Notes under the pieces: generated by a model
Told to the model about the DNA's origin: nothing
What the model saw: only the letters and a program-made list of their open reading frames with translations
The model's database searches: none
Made by a program: the position numbers and the translations under genes
Shown: piece after piece, positions 33,694 through 43,848 of the stretch
Layout of the letters: every line of letters starts with the position of its first letter
Numbering within the stretch: position 1 is the stretch's first letter
Assembly (NCBI GenBank): GCA_964439605.1
Contig: CAYTPC010000146.1
Location: 1-64,000, forward strand
DNA length: 64,000 bases
Reading direction: 5' to 3'
Source: JAITWT01 sp964439605
Lineage (GTDB): Bacteria; Pseudomonadota; Gammaproteobacteria; Burkholderiales; Burkholderiaceae_C

Positions 33694-35175
33694 TCATGGC
33701 AACTTGGAAACCGCGACGTGGCGCAGCAGGTCGGTCACCGACGCGTCCATCACGTCGGTAAACGGCTTCGGATACAGGCCCATCCAGAGCACCGCGATCG
33801 CCAACAGCGACAGCATGAGGAACTCGCGGCCATTGATGTCGGAAAGCTCCTGGATATGCTTATTCCCCGGCTCGCCAAGGTAGACGCGCTTGTACATCCA
33901 CAGCGTGTAGGCCGCGCCAAGAATCAGCGCCGTTGCCGCGCCCAAGCCGAGCCAGAAGTTGGCCTTGACCGCGCCGAGGATCACCATCCACTCCCCGACG
34001 AAGCCCGCGGTCGCTGGCAGGCCGCAGTTGGCCATGGCGAAAAGCAGCGCGAATGCGGCGAACTTGGGCATCGTATTGATCACGCCACCGTAATCGGCGA
34101 TTTGGCGCGAATGCACGCGGTCATAAAGCACGCCGATGCACAGGAACATCGCGCCCGAAACAAAGCCGTGCGCGATCATCTGCACGATCCCGCCCGAAAC
34201 ACCGAGTCCGCTGAAGATGAAAAAGCCCAGCGTCACGAAGCCCATGTGCGCGACCGATGAATAAGCCACGAGCTTTTTCATGTCCTGCTGCACCAGTGCG
34301 ACCAGGCCGACGTAAATCACCGCAATCAGCGACAGCGCGATCATCAGCCAGGCCCATTCATGCGAAGCATCGGGCGCGATCGGCAGCGAGAACCGCAGGA
34401 AACCGTAGGCGCCGAGCTTGAGCATGATCGCCGCCAGCACGGCGGAGCCGCCGGTAGGCGCCTCGACGTGCACGTCTGGCAACCAAGTGTGCACCGGCCA
34501 CATCGGAACCTTCACCGCGAAGGCCGCGAAGAAGGCAAAGAACAGCAGCGTTTGAGCCGTACTTCCGAGTTTGGTCTGGTGCCAGGTCAGAATGTCGGCA
34601 GTGCCGCCCGCCACGTTATAGAGATAGATCAGCGCCACCAGAAGCAGCAGCGAACCCAGCAAGGTGTAAAGGAAGAACTTGAAGGCGGCGTAGATCCGGT
34701 TCGGCCCGCCCCAAATACCGATGATCAGGTACATCGGGATCAGCGTGGCTTCGAAAAAGACGTAGAACAGCACGCCGTCGAGCGCACAGAACACGCCAAT
34801 CATCAACCCCGACAGGATCAGGAAAGCGCCCATGTACTGATTGACGCGCTCGGTGATGACTTCCCAAGCCGAAATCACCACGACCACCGTGATGAAGGCG
34901 GTGAGCAGCACGAACCACAGCGACAGACCATCGACACCCAGGTGGTAATCGACATTGAATCGATCGATCCACGGGGCCTTCTCGACGAATTGCATCGCCG
35001 AAGTTCCCAGCTTGAAGCCGGTGTACAGCGGAATCGTGATCAGAAAACTGATGATCGAACCGATCAGCGCAATCCAACGCACGGCGCGGACGCGTTTTTT
35101 GGAACCCATCGCCAGCAGCACGGCTCCCAGGGCGATCGGCACCCAGATGGCAAGGCTCAGCAAACCCATTTGCAT
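33694..35175 (-). CDS. nuoM: NADH-quinone oxidoreductase subunit M
   Basis: A 493-residue antiporter-like subunit. Typical blocks are FEATLIPMYLIIGIWGG with the essential Glu, FAAFAVKVPMWPVHTWLPDVHVEAPTG split over the channel helix, and MKKLVAYSSVAHMGFVTLG. ATG 35175 follows a GGGAG site. It pumps protons as part of the membrane arm together with NuoL and NuoN, and lies 16 bases after nuoL. Confidence 0.97.
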   Translation of the reverse strand: MQMGLLSLAIWVPIALGAVLLAMGSKKRVRAVRWIALIGSIISFLITIPLYTGFKLGTSAMQFVEKAPWIDRFNVDYHLGVDGLSLWFVLLTAFITVVVVISAWEVITERVNQYMGAFLILSGLMIGVFCALDGVLFYVFFEATLIPMYLIIGIWGGPNRIYAAFKFFLYTLLGSLLLLVALIYLYNVAGGTADILTWHQTKLGSTAQTLLFFAFFAAFAVKVPMWPVHTWLPDVHVEAPTGGSAVLAAIMLKLGAYGFLRFSLPIAPDASHEWAWLMIALSLIAVIYVGLVALVQQDMKKLVAYSSVAHMGFVTLGFFIFSGLGVSGGIVQMIAHGFVSGAMFLCIGVLYDRVHSRQIADYGGVINTMPKFAAFALLFAMANCGLPATAGFVGEWMVILGAVKANFWLGLGAATALILGAAYTLWMYKRVYLGEPGNKHIQELSDINGREFLMLSLLAIAVLWMGLYPKPFTDVMDASVTDLLRHVAVSKLP

Positions 35176-35191
35176 TTTTCTCCCTTGCCGC

Positions 35192-37198
35192 TCAGTATTT
35201 GAACCAGACGAAATACGACATCAGGATGAATACTCCCAGAAGCATTCCGAATGCGTAGTGATAAATGAAACCCGACTGGACCCAGCGCACCACACTGGAG
35301 ACGCGGCCGACGAGCTTCCATGAACCGTTGACCACCGCACCATCGATCAGTGCTTGGTCGCCGCCCTTCCAGAGACCGATGCCGATCGCACGCGCGGCAC
35401 GCGCGATGACATTCTCATTGAGCCAGTCCATGTAGTACTTGTTTTCGAGTAGACGATAGATCGGGCCCATGGCGCGCCCAATCGCAGCCGGCAGTGCCGG
35501 ATTGATCAGATACATGTAGTAGGCCAGCACAACGCCGATCAGCGCGAGCCAGAAAGGCAGCGCGGTCAGCCCATGCAGCGCCATTGCCAGAGTGCCGTGG
35601 AACGCTTCCTTCAGACCGCCCATCGCATGGTGGCGCGCCGCGTCGACCACGATCGAATCCTTGAATAGCTCGCCAAACAGCATCGGCTCGATCGCCAGGT
35701 AGCCGATCACCACCGACGGGATCGCCAGCAACACCAGCGGCACCCAGACCACCCAGGGCGACTCGTGCGGCTTGTCGTGGCCATGACCGTCATGATGGTG
35801 CGCTTCGGGATTGCGGTCGTAGCGTTCTTTGCCGTGGAATACCAGGAAGTACATGCGGAACGAGTAGAAAGCGGTCACGAAAACGCCCGCCAGCACCGCA
35901 AAGTACGCGAACCCTGCGCCCGGCAGATGGCTTTCGCGTACCGCCTCGATGATGCTGTCCTTCGAGTAAAAACCCGAGAACAGCGGCGTACCGATCAATG
36001 CCAGCGATCCCACGAGCGAGGTGATCCAGGTGATCGGCATGTACTTGCGCACGCCGCCCATCCAGCGGATGTCCTGATTGTGGTGCATGCCGATGATGAC
36101 CGATCCGGCGGCCAGGAAGAGCAGGGCCTTGAAGAAAGCATGCGTCATCAGATGGAACACCGCCACCGAATAGGCTGAAGCACCGAGCGCCACCGTCATG
36201 TAGCCAAGCTGCGAGAGCGTGGAATAGGCCACCACGCGCTTGATGTCGTTCTGAATGATGCCCAGGAAGCCCATGAATAGCGCAGTAATCGCGCCGATCA
36301 CGAGAACGAAATTCAGCGCCGTATCGCTCAATTCGAACAACGGCGACATGCGCGCGACCATGAAAATCCCTGCCGTGACCATCGTGGCGGCATGGATCAG
36401 CGCCGAGATGGGGGTGGGGCCTTCCATTGAATCGGGCAGCCATACGTGCAGCGGAAACTGCGCGCTCTTGCCCATCGCGCCGATGAACAGGCAAATGCAG
36501 ATCACGGTAATCAGCAGCCAGTCCGAGCCCGGAAAGCCGATCGTGGCCAACTCGCCGGCCTTGGCGAAAACTTCGTGATAGTTGAGCGTATCGCAATAGG
36601 CCGCGATCAGGCCGATACCGAGAATGAAGCCGAAGTCGCCGACGCGGTTGACCAAGAAGGCCTTCATGTTCGCGAAGATCGCCGTCGGTTTTTTGTACCA
36701 GAAGCCGATCAGAAGATACGACACCAGCCCCACCGCTTCCCAGCCGAAGAACAACTGGAGCATGTTGTTGCTCATCACGAGCATCAACATCGAGAAGGTG
36801 AACAGCGAGATATAGGCGAAGAAGCGGTTGTAGCCCTCGTCATCGGCCATGTAGCCGATGGTGTAGATGTGCACCATCAGCGAGACGAAGGTCACCACGC
36901 ACATCATCAAGGCCGTCAGGCCATCGATCAGAAAGCCGACTTCCATCTTGAGGCCGCCGACCACCATCCATTCGTAGATGGTGGCGTTGAAGCGGGCGCC
37001 ATCGGCGAGTACGCTTTGCAGCGTGATCGCGGAGAGAATGAAGGAAATCAGCACGCCCAGGATCGTCAACGAGTGACAGGCGCGGCGGCCCAGGAGGTTG
37101 CCGCCGAACCGGGTGCCGAATAGACCGGCCAAGGCCGAACCGGCCAAAGGCGCCAGCGGAACCGCCAGCAGCATGGATGCAGAAAGCGTTGAGCTCAT
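35192..37198 (-). CDS. nuoL: NADH-quinone oxidoreductase subunit L
   Basis: A 668-residue subunit, the distal end of the complex I membrane arm. The landmark FGWEAVGLVSYLLIGFWY, the channel segment GKSAQFPLHVWLPDSMEGPTP and KRVVAYSTLSQLGYM are present, and the long C-terminal lateral helix is intact. A His-rich loop (EAHHHDGHGHDKPHE) at about residue 465 is notable but common in homologues. It starts 15 bases after nuoK. Confidence 0.97.
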   Translation of the reverse strand: MSSTLSASMLLAVPLAPLAGSALAGLFGTRFGGNLLGRRACHSLTILGVLISFILSAITLQSVLADGARFNATIYEWMVVGGLKMEVGFLIDGLTALMMCVVTFVSLMVHIYTIGYMADDEGYNRFFAYISLFTFSMLMLVMSNNMLQLFFGWEAVGLVSYLLIGFWYKKPTAIFANMKAFLVNRVGDFGFILGIGLIAAYCDTLNYHEVFAKAGELATIGFPGSDWLLITVICICLFIGAMGKSAQFPLHVWLPDSMEGPTPISALIHAATMVTAGIFMVARMSPLFELSDTALNFVLVIGAITALFMGFLGIIQNDIKRVVAYSTLSQLGYMTVALGASAYSVAVFHLMTHAFFKALLFLAAGSVIIGMHHNQDIRWMGGVRKYMPITWITSLVGSLALIGTPLFSGFYSKDSIIEAVRESHLPGAGFAYFAVLAGVFVTAFYSFRMYFLVFHGKERYDRNPEAHHHDGHGHDKPHESPWVVWVPLVLLAIPSVVIGYLAIEPMLFGELFKDSIVVDAARHHAMGGLKEAFHGTLAMALHGLTALPFWLALIGVVLAYYMYLINPALPAAIGRAMGPIYRLLENKYYMDWLNENVIARAARAIGIGLWKGGDQALIDGAVVNGSWKLVGRVSSVVRWVQSGFIYHYAFGMLLGVFILMSYFVWFKY

Positions 37199-37213
37199 TG
37201 TGCGGTGCCGTCC

Positions 37214-37522
37214 TTATCCCTTGAGCGAATCGAGCTCGTCGACGTTGATACTCGCGCGGTTGCGGAACAACAGCACCAGCAATGCCAGACCGATCGCCGA
37301 TTCCGCCGCCGCCACCGTGAGTACGAAGAACACGAACACCTGGCCGTGCATGTCGCCCAAATAATGGGAGAAGGCGACGAAGTTCATGTTGACCGCAAGA
37401 AGATTCAACTCGATGCACATGAGCAGCACGATGAGGTTCTTGCGGTTCAGGAAGATACCGACCGCCGATAGCGAAAACAGCACGGCGCCGAGCGTGAGGT
37501 AATGGCCCAGAGTCAGTGTCAT
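37214..37522 (-). CDS. nuoK: NADH-quinone oxidoreductase subunit K
   Basis: A 102-residue, three-span subunit of the membrane arm. The two buried glutamates of the central proton path are visible in LIVLLMCIELNLLAVN and in AAAESAIGLALLVLLFR. Its ATG overlaps the nuoJ stop (ATGA), so translation is coupled. Confidence 0.97.
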   Translation of the reverse strand: MTLTLGHYLTLGAVLFSLSAVGIFLNRKNLIVLLMCIELNLLAVNMNFVAFSHYLGDMHGQVFVFFVLTVAAAESAIGLALLVLLFRNRASINVDELDSLKG

Positions 37523-38172
37523 GCCTGTTTCTCCGTGTTTGCTTGCGCCTGCGCCGCAGGCATGGCCGCGCGCGTCGACTCCATCTTGACCACCGTCATG
37601 CGCTCACTCGCCTTCACGCGAATTTGGTCGGCGGCATCGGCGTATTTCCTGTCTTTGCGCCGGCGCAGAGTCAAGGCAATGGCCGCAATCATCGCAACGA
37701 TGAGGATCGCCGCGGCGATCTCGATCGGGTAGACGTATTCGCTGTACAGCAGCAGCCCCAGCGCCTTTGCATTCGACCCCTGCGAGGCCGCCGTCAGCGC
37801 TGCGTCGGGAGCGGCCGCCGTGGACGTGTGGAATCCCCCGGTCAGCACGTAGGCCATTTCGAGGATGGTAACTACTCCAATCGTCGCGGCCAGGGGGAAG
37901 TGTTTCCAAAACCCCTGACGCAGCTGCTCTATGTTGATGTCGAGCATCATCACGACAAACAGGAACAGCACCATCACCGCGCCCAGATAGACCAGCACCA
38001 GCGTAATGGCCAGGAACTCAGCCTCCAGCAGCAACCAGACGGCCGCCGCCTGGGAGAAGGCCAGCATGAGATAAAGCACCGCATGCACCGGGTTGCGGGC
38101 CGTGATGACTCGAAAGGCTGCAAACACCAGCACCAACGAGAACATGTAGAAAAAACCAGTCTTGATGTCCAT
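37519..38172 (-). CDS. nuoJ: NADH-quinone oxidoreductase subunit J
   Basis: A 217-residue membrane-arm subunit with five spans in the first 170 residues. The key third helix reads LAITLVLVYLGAVMVLFLFVVM, with the pi-bulge tyrosine region. The C-terminal 45 residues form a charged, Ala-rich tail found in homologues of this group but variable in length. It lies 23 bases after nuoI and overlaps nuoK by four bases. Confidence 0.96.
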   Translation of the reverse strand: MDIKTGFFYMFSLVLVFAAFRVITARNPVHAVLYLMLAFSQAAAVWLLLEAEFLAITLVLVYLGAVMVLFLFVVMMLDINIEQLRQGFWKHFPLAATIGVVTILEMAYVLTGGFHTSTAAAPDAALTAASQGSNAKALGLLLYSEYVYPIEIAAAILIVAMIAAIALTLRRRKDRKYADAADQIRVKASERMTVVKMESTRAAMPAAQAQANTEKQA

Positions 38173-38195
38173 GGGAAATCTCTGTGCTCGCGTGC

Positions 38196-38723
38196 TCAGC
38201 GGTACTTGGCATCCGCTGCCTTGTTGACCGCGATTTCTTTCTCGTAGCGGTCACCCACGGCCAGCAGCATGTCCTTGGTGAAATACAGGTCGCCCTGTTT
38301 TTCGCCGTGATATTCGAAAATGTTCGTCTCGACGATCGAGTCGACCGGACAACTCTCCTCGCAAAAACCACAGAAAATGCACTTGGTCAGGTCAATGTCG
38401 TAGCGCGTCGTGCGGCGCGAACCGTCTGCACGCTGCGCCGACTCGATGGTGATCGCCATCGTGGGGCACACCGCTTCGCACAATTTGCAGGCAATGCAGC
38501 GCTCCTCGCCGTTTTCATAGCGGCGCAGCGCATGCAATCCGCGAAAGCGCGGGCTCAGTGGCGTTTTTTCCTCGGGGTACTGGACGGTAACCTTGCGCCG
38601 CAGCGCATAACGGCCCGTCAGCGCCATGCCCTTGAACAGCTCCACGAGCATGAAGCTCTTGAAAAAGTTCTTGAGCGAAAAGGAAGAAGAGGCACCCGTT
38701 GACATCTTGCTTGTTCCGCTCAT
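38196..38723 (-). CDS. nuoI: NADH-quinone oxidoreductase subunit I
   Basis: A peripheral subunit with two [4Fe-4S] clusters (N6a, N6b) that pass electrons to NuoB. The binding motifs are CIACKLCEAVCP and CIFCGFCEESCP. ATG 38723 overlaps the nuoH stop (ATGA) and gives 175 residues; ATG 38705, six codons on, is equally possible and gives 169. Neither has a strong ribosome site, so coupling to nuoH is likely. Confidence 0.96.
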   Translation of the reverse strand: MSGTSKMSTGASSSFSLKNFFKSFMLVELFKGMALTGRYALRRKVTVQYPEEKTPLSPRFRGLHALRRYENGEERCIACKLCEAVCPTMAITIESAQRADGSRRTTRYDIDLTKCIFCGFCEESCPVDSIVETNIFEYHGEKQGDLYFTKDMLLAVGDRYEKEIAVNKAADAKYR

Positions 38724-39796
38724 TTCCAGATGTTCCATGAGGTCTGCATCCACGCGCCGACCACCAGCAGCCACACCAGCGTGACGGGGATGAAGATCTT
38801 CCAGCCCAAACGCATGAGCTGGTCGTAACGGAAACGCGGGAAGGTGCCGCGAATCCAGATGAACATCGAAACCATGATGCAGGTCTTGATTCCGAGCCAG
38901 ATCCAGCCCGGGATGAAGTCGAGAAATCCCACGGGCGATAACCAGCCGCCAAGGAACATCAGCGCAGCCAGAATCGACACCAGCCACATACTGGTGTACT
39001 CGGCCAGGAAGAAGATCGCGAAGCCCATGCCGGAGTACTCGACCATATGGCCGGCCACGATCTCGGCCTCGCCCTCGACCACGTCAAAGGGATGGCGGTT
39101 CGTTTCAGCCACGCCGGAGATCAGGTAAACGAGAAAGATCGGCAGCAGCGGCAGCCAGTTCCATGACAGAAACCCGAGCCCCATGTCGGCGCCCATGCCG
39201 CGGCCCTGAACCGCGACCACCTCGCCCAGGCTCATGCTGCCCGAGACCATGATCACGACCACGAGGCAGAAACCCATTGCGATTTCGTAGCTCACCATCT
39301 GAGCCGACGCACGCAGCGCGCCGAGGAAGGCGTATTTCGAGTTGGAGGCCCAGCCGGCAATGATGACGCCGTAGACTTCGATCGATGTGATCGCCATGAT
39401 CAGCAGCAGGCCCACGTTGACGTTCGCGATGACCGCCTCGGGGCCGAAAGGAATCGCCACCCAGGCAGCCAACGCTGGCGTGATCGCCATGATGGGGCCA
39501 AGACGGAACAGCGCGTTGCTGGCCGCCGAAGGCGTGATCAGTTCCTTGGTCAGCAGCTTGACCGCGTCGGCGATCGGCTGCAGCAAGCCCGACGGACCGA
39601 CCCGGTTGGGGCCATGACGCACTTGAATCCAGCCGAGGAACTTGCGTTCCCACAAGGTCAGGTAGGCCACTAAAAGCAGTAGCGGCACCAGCACGACGGT
39701 GATTTTGATCAAGGCCCAGACCACCGGCCAACCGCCACTGACCCACCAGGGGGCGGCGCTCAAGGCCAGCCCCCAGTTGTAAATCGCGTCGATCAT
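38720..39796 (-). CDS. nuoH: NADH-quinone oxidoreductase subunit H
   Basis: A 358-residue membrane subunit that forms much of the quinone chamber. The conserved loop ERKFLGWIQVRHGPNRVGPSGLLQPIADAVKLL and the block ETNRHPFDVVEGEAEIVAGHMVEYSG are typical (quoted here only as landmarks in the protein at about residues 50-85 and 225-250). ATG overlaps the nuoG stop by four bases. Confidence 0.97.
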   Translation of the reverse strand: MIDAIYNWGLALSAAPWWVSGGWPVVWALIKITVVLVPLLLLVAYLTLWERKFLGWIQVRHGPNRVGPSGLLQPIADAVKLLTKELITPSAASNALFRLGPIMAITPALAAWVAIPFGPEAVIANVNVGLLLIMAITSIEVYGVIIAGWASNSKYAFLGALRASAQMVSYEIAMGFCLVVVIMVSGSMSLGEVVAVQGRGMGADMGLGFLSWNWLPLLPIFLVYLISGVAETNRHPFDVVEGEAEIVAGHMVEYSGMGFAIFFLAEYTSMWLVSILAALMFLGGWLSPVGFLDFIPGWIWLGIKTCIMVSMFIWIRGTFPRFRYDQLMRLGWKIFIPVTLVWLLVVGAWMQTSWNIWK

Positions 39797-41958
39797 TGGG
39801 CCCTCCCGTTCGCCGCGGCACGCGCATCGGCCGTCAGCTGCAGCGCGGTCGCGCGCCGGACCAGGCCATCGAGCTGGTAAATCGACGCCGTAACCGGCGC
39901 CGCGCTTGCAGGCGCCGCCAGCGCCTGATCGATGTCGACCGTCACCGCATTGCTCAGATACTCCGCCGGCACGTGGGTGAGGCCGTCATCCTGGCCGCCG
40001 CGCAATTGCGCTAGCACCTGTGCCGATGAATCGAAATCAAAGCCAAGCAGACCGAACATGTTGCCGAGTACGCGCAACACTTTCCACGCCGGGCGCGTGG
40101 CGCCCAGCGGCTGGACTACCGCGTGAAAGCTCTGCAACCGTCCCTCGGCATTGACGAAGGTACCCGAGGTTTCGCTGAAAGGTGCGATCGGCAGCAGCAC
40201 GTCGCTGAACTCAAGATTCGTTTTGAACGGGCTCATGGTCACGACCATCTTCGCTTGCGCCAGCGCCAGCGCGGCCCCCTGTCCTGCCGCGGAGTCGTGA
40301 ACCGGTTCACAGTTGAGCAGCAGCGCGGCCTGCAGGCCGCCCGAAAGCATCTGCCCGGCATTCAGCCCGCCCATTCTGGGCTGGGCGCCTGCAAACTGCC
40401 CGCCCACGGTGTTGGCGGCCTCGCCTAAATATCCAACGCTGGCGCCGGTTTGCGCGCCAATCCAGTTGGCCAAGGCGAGCAACGCATCGGCCTGCGCATG
40501 GTGCGCCGCTGCATTGCCCAGCAGGATTGCCTTGCGTTCGCCGCTGAGCAGCGACTGGGCGAACGCCTTGGCATCATCACCTGGTTCGGCGGCGTTGGTG
40601 AAGGTGAAGGGCAGGGCGCCCCCGGCGCTGCGTGCGATCGCGGTGGCAATTTGCGCAAGCGCGCCGAGCCAGCGGTCGTGTTCCGCGCCGATCACGTTGG
40701 CCAAAGGCATGGCCCAAGCGTCGATGCTCGGCAGCACATTGGCCGAAGTCAGCACGTTGACCTGGCAACCCTTGCGCGCCGCCTGGCGGATACGCTGCGC
40801 GAACAGCGGATGGTCTTTGCGCAGATTCGAACCGACCACCAATACGCGGTCCAGGGTCGACAACGAAGCGATCGAGGTACCGAGCCAGCGCACGCCTTCG
40901 ACCGCACCGAACTGCGCGCGGCGCAGTCGATGGTCGATGTTGTCGCTTTCCAGGCCGCGCATGAACTGTCCGGCCAGATACAGCTCTTCAAGCGTGCTGT
41001 GCGGGCTTGCAAGCAAACCCAGGCTTTGTGCGCCATGGTCAGCCTTGATTTCCGTCAGCCCCTTGGCCACGTAATCGAGCGCAATCTGCCAATCCACCTC
41101 GTGCCATTGGCCGCCTTGCTTGATCATCGGCTGCGTCAGGCGGTCGGCGCTGTTGAGTGCTTCGTAGGAGAAACGATCGCGATCGGCAAGCCAGCATTCG
41201 TTGACTTCTTCATTCTCGAACGGTACGACACGCATCACGCGGTTGTTTTTCACCTGCACGATCAGGTTGGCGCCGGTCGAATCGTGCGGACTGATCGATT
41301 TACGGCGCGACAGCTCCCAAGTGCGGGCGCTGAAACGGAAAGGCTTGCTGGTCAGCGCGCCAACCGGGCAGATGTCGATCATGTTGCCCGACAGCTCCGA
41401 GTCAACCGTATCACCGGCGACCGTGGTGATCTCGGAGTGCTCGCCGCGGTTGATCATGCCCAGTTCCATGACGCCCGCGATTTCCTGGCCGAAGCGCACG
41501 CAGCGGGTGCAATGGATGCAGCGGCTCATCTCTTCCATGCTGATGAGCGGGCCGGCATTCTTATGCGGTACGACGCGCTTTTCTTCGACGTAACGCGAAC
41601 TGGACGTGCCGTAGCCCACCGCGAGATCCTGCAGCTGGCATTCACCGCCCTGGTCACAGACCGGGCAATCCAGCGGGTGATTGATCAGCAGGAACTCCAT
41701 GACCGCCTGCTGCGCCTTGACCGCCTTGTCGCTCTTGGTGTGCACGACCATGCCTTGCGTGACCTGTGTCGCGCATGCGGGCATGGCCTTGGGCGCCTTC
41801 TCGACATCGACCAGGCACATGCGGCAACTGGCGGCGATGCTGAGTTTTTTGTGATAGCAGAAATGCGGAATATAGGTGCCTGCCTTGTCGACCGCATGCA
41901 TGATCATGCTGCCTTCGGCGACTTCAACCTTTTTGCCGTCGAGTTCGATTTCAACCAT
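39793..41958 (-). CDS. nuoG: NADH-quinone oxidoreductase subunit G
   Basis: A 721-residue subunit of the peripheral arm. The N-terminal ferredoxin-like domain holds a [2Fe-2S] cluster (CYHKKLSIAASCRMC and a later Cys), then the HxxxCxxCxxxxxC site in HPLDCPVCDQGGECQLQ and the four-Cys set from CIHCTRCVRFGQ to the Cys in DICPVG. A molybdopterin-oxidoreductase-like domain without cofactor follows. ATG 41958 (MVEIELDGKKVEV) matches the family start; the frame open to 42204 runs inside nuoF. It lies 16 bases after nuoF. Confidence 0.96.
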   Translation of the reverse strand: MVEIELDGKKVEVAEGSMIMHAVDKAGTYIPHFCYHKKLSIAASCRMCLVDVEKAPKAMPACATQVTQGMVVHTKSDKAVKAQQAVMEFLLINHPLDCPVCDQGGECQLQDLAVGYGTSSSRYVEEKRVVPHKNAGPLISMEEMSRCIHCTRCVRFGQEIAGVMELGMINRGEHSEITTVAGDTVDSELSGNMIDICPVGALTSKPFRFSARTWELSRRKSISPHDSTGANLIVQVKNNRVMRVVPFENEEVNECWLADRDRFSYEALNSADRLTQPMIKQGGQWHEVDWQIALDYVAKGLTEIKADHGAQSLGLLASPHSTLEELYLAGQFMRGLESDNIDHRLRRAQFGAVEGVRWLGTSIASLSTLDRVLVVGSNLRKDHPLFAQRIRQAARKGCQVNVLTSANVLPSIDAWAMPLANVIGAEHDRWLGALAQIATAIARSAGGALPFTFTNAAEPGDDAKAFAQSLLSGERKAILLGNAAAHHAQADALLALANWIGAQTGASVGYLGEAANTVGGQFAGAQPRMGGLNAGQMLSGGLQAALLLNCEPVHDSAAGQGAALALAQAKMVVTMSPFKTNLEFSDVLLPIAPFSETSGTFVNAEGRLQSFHAVVQPLGATRPAWKVLRVLGNMFGLLGFDFDSSAQVLAQLRGGQDDGLTHVPAEYLSNAVTVDIDQALAAPASAAPVTASIYQLDGLVRRATALQLTADARAAANGRAQ

Positions 41959-41974
41959 ATGACGTTTCTCGGGC

Positions 41975-43318
41975 TCAGACCTTGACGGGCGCTTGCGGGA
42001 CCTTGCCCGGAACCAGCGCCTCGAACTCATGGCGGAAATGCTTGAGCATTCCACGCACCGGCATCGCAGCCGCATCGCCGAGTGCACAGATGGTGCGGCC
42101 CTGGATGTTGCCGGCGATCGAATCGAGCAGGTCCATGTCTCCGGGGCGACCCTGCCCGTTATAGATGCGGTCAAGCACACGCCACAGCCAGCCAGTGCCT
42201 TCACGGCAAGGTGTGCACTGGCCGCAGGACTCGTGCATGTAAAAGTACGACAGGCGCCGCAGCGCTTCCACCATCGACCGGCTGTCGTCCATCACGATCA
42301 CGGCGCCCGAACCGAGCATCGATCCGGCTTTGGCGATGGCATCGTAGTCCATCGTAATGTCCATCATGATCGACGCAGGCAGCACCGGCGAGGACGAGCC
42401 GCCGGGAATCACGGCCTTGAGCTTGCGGCCGTCGCGCACGCCGCCGGCCAGTTCGAGCAGTTTCGAAAACGGCGTGCCCATCGGAATTTCGTAATTGCCG
42501 GGCAGTTCGACGTCGCCGCTGATCGAAAAGATCTTGGTGCCGCCGTTGTTGGGCAGGCCGCATTCAAGGTAGGCCGGACCACCGTTGACGATGATCCACG
42601 GCACCGCGGCGAAGGTTTCTGTATTGTTGATCGTGGTCGGCTTGCCGTACAGCCCGAAGCTGGCCGGAAACGGCGGCTTGTAGCGCGGCTGGCCCTTCTT
42701 GCCTTCGAGTGATTCGAGCAGCCCGGTTTCTTCACCGCAAACGTAGGCGCCGAAACCATGCGACGCGTGCAACTGAAAGCTGAATTCGCTGCTCAGGATG
42801 TTGCCGCCCAAATAGCCGGCGGCGCGTGCCTCGGCAAGGGCTTCCTCGAAACGTTCGTAAACCTGGAAGATCTCGCCGTGAATGTAGTTGTAGCCGACGC
42901 TGATGCCCATGGCGTAGGCGGCGATGGCCATTCCCTCGATCACGATGTGCGGGTTGTAGTAGAGGATGTCGCGATCCTTGCAGGTGCCCGGTTCGCCCTC
43001 GTCAGAATTGCACACCAGATACTTCGACCCCGAAAACTGGCGCGGCATGAAGCTCCACTTCAAGCCGGTCGGGAAGCCCGCGCCGCCACGGCCGCGCAAT
43101 CCCGATGCCTTGACTTCGGCGATCACTTGTTCGGGCGTGATGCCTTCGCTGAGAATTTTGCGCAGCGCCTTGTAGCCGCCGCGCGCCTCGTAGTCTTTGA
43201 GCCGCCAGTTGCTGCCATCGAGCCCGGCGTAAATCTGCGGCTTGATGTGGCGGCCGTGAAAGCAGGTCTCGGCGCCAGTGGCCTGAAACTGGGCCAGTAC
43301 GCGAGCCGCCGCCGTCAT
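41975..43318 (-). CDS. nuoF: NADH-quinone oxidoreductase subunit F
   Basis: A 447-residue flavoprotein that takes electrons from NADH. The NADH-binding RGRGGAGFPTGLKWSF segment, the FMN-binding GAGAYICGEETGLLESLEG-like segment (here FGAYVCGEETGLLESLEG) and the [4Fe-4S] motif ESCGQCTPCREGTGW are intact. The start is ATG 43318, overlapping the nuoE stop (ATGA); the open frame back to 43396 is inside nuoE. Confidence 0.97.
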   Translation of the reverse strand: MTAAARVLAQFQATGAETCFHGRHIKPQIYAGLDGSNWRLKDYEARGGYKALRKILSEGITPEQVIAEVKASGLRGRGGAGFPTGLKWSFMPRQFSGSKYLVCNSDEGEPGTCKDRDILYYNPHIVIEGMAIAAYAMGISVGYNYIHGEIFQVYERFEEALAEARAAGYLGGNILSSEFSFQLHASHGFGAYVCGEETGLLESLEGKKGQPRYKPPFPASFGLYGKPTTINNTETFAAVPWIIVNGGPAYLECGLPNNGGTKIFSISGDVELPGNYEIPMGTPFSKLLELAGGVRDGRKLKAVIPGGSSSPVLPASIMMDITMDYDAIAKAGSMLGSGAVIVMDDSRSMVEALRRLSYFYMHESCGQCTPCREGTGWLWRVLDRIYNGQGRPGDMDLLDSIAGNIQGRTICALGDAAAMPVRGMLKHFRHEFEALVPGKVPQAPVKV

Positions 43319-43848
43319 TTCGCGCCCCCTTCGGCGCTCGCGGTGCGCAAGCCGTCGATGAGCTGATCGAGTTTTTCGCTGTTCATGAAGCTGCACATGA
43401 TGCGGTCATTGACCAGCATCACCGGCGAATCGGCGCAGGCGCCCAGGCATTCGCTTTGCTGGAGTGTGAACAGGCCGTCGGGCGTGGTTTCACCCATTCG
43501 GATGCCCAGCTTCTCTTCCAGATATTCAAGGGCCGAAACGCCATCGCGCAACAGACACGGCAGATTGGTACAAACGTTCAGCTTGTACTTGCCCACCGGC
43601 TGCTGGTTGAACATGTTGTAGAAGGTCGTGACTTCGTGCACTGCGATCTGCGGCATGCCAAGGTAGGCCGCCACCGCGGCTTCGGCCTCGGGCGCCACGT
43701 AGCCGTATTCCTGCTGCACGATCGCCAGACAGGCGATCACAGCCGACTGCGCCTGGTCAGCGGGAAATTTGGCGACTTCGCGCGCAAAACGGTCCAATAC
43801 CGCTTGCGGCAAGCTGGCTGTAGGCAGGGAGTTGAGGTGATCGCTCAT
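43315..43848 (-). CDS. nuoE: NADH-quinone oxidoreductase subunit E
   Basis: A 177-residue thioredoxin-like subunit with a [2Fe-2S] cluster (N1a). Two of its cysteines are in NVCTNLPCLL and two in QQSECLGACADSP. It forms the NADH dehydrogenase module with NuoF and NuoG. The ATG overlaps the nuoD stop by four bases. Confidence 0.97.
   Translation of the reverse strand: MSDHLNSLPTASLPQAVLDRFAREVAKFPADQAQSAVIACLAIVQQEYGYVAPEAEAAVAAYLGMPQIAVHEVTTFYNMFNQQPVGKYKLNVCTNLPCLLRDGVSALEYLEEKLGIRMGETTPDGLFTLQQSECLGACADSPVMLVNDRIMCSFMNSEKLDQLIDGLRTASAEGGAK

Noticed and set aside
35765..35830. His-rich segment in nuoL as a metal-binding insertion
   Set aside because: His-rich loops at this position occur in many NuoL proteins, so it is not special to this genome.
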